From Struthidea cinerea (lineage: Eukaryota > Chordata > Aves > Passeriformes > Corcoracidae), in contig VZTI01000467.1 of the NCBI GenBank assembly GCA_013397865.1, forward strand, positions 105,517-169,516: 64,000 bases of DNA, in the 5' to 3' direction. The translations under genes were made by a program, and so were the position numbers. Positions 63,301 to 64,000 of this stretch are shown piece after piece (position 1 is the first letter of the stretch; every line of letters begins with the position of its first letter). The notes beneath the pieces were generated by a model, which saw only the letters and a program-made list of their open reading frames with translations, ran no database searches and was not told where the DNA came from.

Positions 63301-64000
63301 ACAGACTGATGGCACTAGTCGTGGCTAGTTGTAGCACAGCCAGTGTGTAGTGGGTTTCTTCTCACAACAGACTGGTAGCGGACCTCAGGTATAATGGACC
63401 ACAGCCAGTGGTATCATACTGTGTGGTGATTTAAGGTACAAGCAAGAGTCCTGCAGAAAATGCCTTCAGATCACCACTTGCTATCCTCTTTTGGCTGATA
63501 TTGGAACCAGAGGGATTTTTCCACCCCCTAAAAAGCAATTAATTGCTGTCTGAGTCCAAATATTCTTAATTATTTAGGTACGTGTTGTAGCAGAAAAAGA
63601 CTATGTGTGTCAGGATATGCTTATGGATGCTCTCTATGTCTTTAGAGGAGATCTCTTCTTCATTAAATTAGCAATGTCTTGTCATTATACATCAGTTCAG
63701 GATCTACCAGCAACTCCAAAATAAGTCCTTGTAGAAGCAGAAGTTATCTATAGCTGGACTGTGTAGAAGAACTTTGAAACTACATTGGATTTTATGTTTT
63801 CATGCTTGTAATACTGGAGTGATTCCTTTTGTGTGCTACATTTATTTACAACTTGAATCTAAAGCATAGTATTGCCCATTTGGGTATTTTGAGACAACCA
63901 CTCACTAAAAATTATGAGGTAGCTAGAGATGGGATTTATGGTCCACATTCACTCTGTTGGCTAATACACTTTTTCAGAGCTGTTCAGGTTATGCAAGCTC
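57351..64000. other. Single-copy noncoding DNA to the window end
   Basis: Contains a 177-codon minus-strand frame (60294-60827) with no recognisable family; its GGGKT string is not a full Walker A motif. A T12 tract followed by a G-rich run lies at 58097-58147. Small palindromes occur near 60745-60790 (CCTGA/TCAGG and GGCGAA/TTCGCC). No transposon, RNA gene or exon recognised. Confidence 0.5.
58097..58147. repeat. Poly-T followed by G-rich low-complexity tract
   Basis: Twelve T (58097-58108) followed by a G-rich stretch with runs of seven, five and four G. It could form a G-quadruplex on the plus strand, but the run spacing is uneven. Confidence 0.75.

Overview
The window looks like a piece of bird nuclear genome, and I see no protein-coding or RNA gene in it that I can support. 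The evidence for a bird is repeat-based. Six CR1 LINE fragments carry the CR1 3' end with the ATTCTATG-type terminal repeat typical of avian CR1. There is also one solo LTR of a type I recognise from many neoavian genomes. Base composition is AT-rich with few CpGs and no CpG island. The DNA is mostly single-copy, with scattered A/T tracts and short microsatellites. This fits an intergenic gene-poor region or the inside of a very long intron; the sequence alone does not decide which.

Layout. 1-234 is G/T-rich simple sequence. 235-4620 is unremarkable single-copy DNA. 4621-5200 is a reverse-orientation solo LTR, followed by a reverse CR1 tail (5686-5800) and a forward CR1 tail (6691-6878). A longer forward CR1 fragment (10170-10676) keeps a decayed C-terminal piece of the CR1 ORF2 protein. 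11584-11691 is an A-rich tract broken by a 10-N assembly gap. 11692-23618 is single-copy, with candidate conserved noncoding blocks near 11.1-11.3 kb (just before the gap) and 13.1-13.3 kb. 23619-23808 is an interstitial telomeric CCCTAA array. Forward CR1 tails follow at 27149-27360, 33636-33699 and 52568-52675. A perfect 25-bp inverted repeat sits at 45715-45770. A CCTT microsatellite lies next to an exact 116-bp duplication split by a single N (50215-50464), almost certainly an assembly artefact. The remainder to 64000 is single-copy DNA in which I see nothing definite.

Because no gene was found there is no pathway to describe. The items most worth following up are the telomeric array with its 20-bp super-period, the 56-nt perfect hairpin, the unmerged contig overlap at 50348, and a few low-confidence candidate regulatory or exon-like blocks. 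I found no convincing new biological system here.
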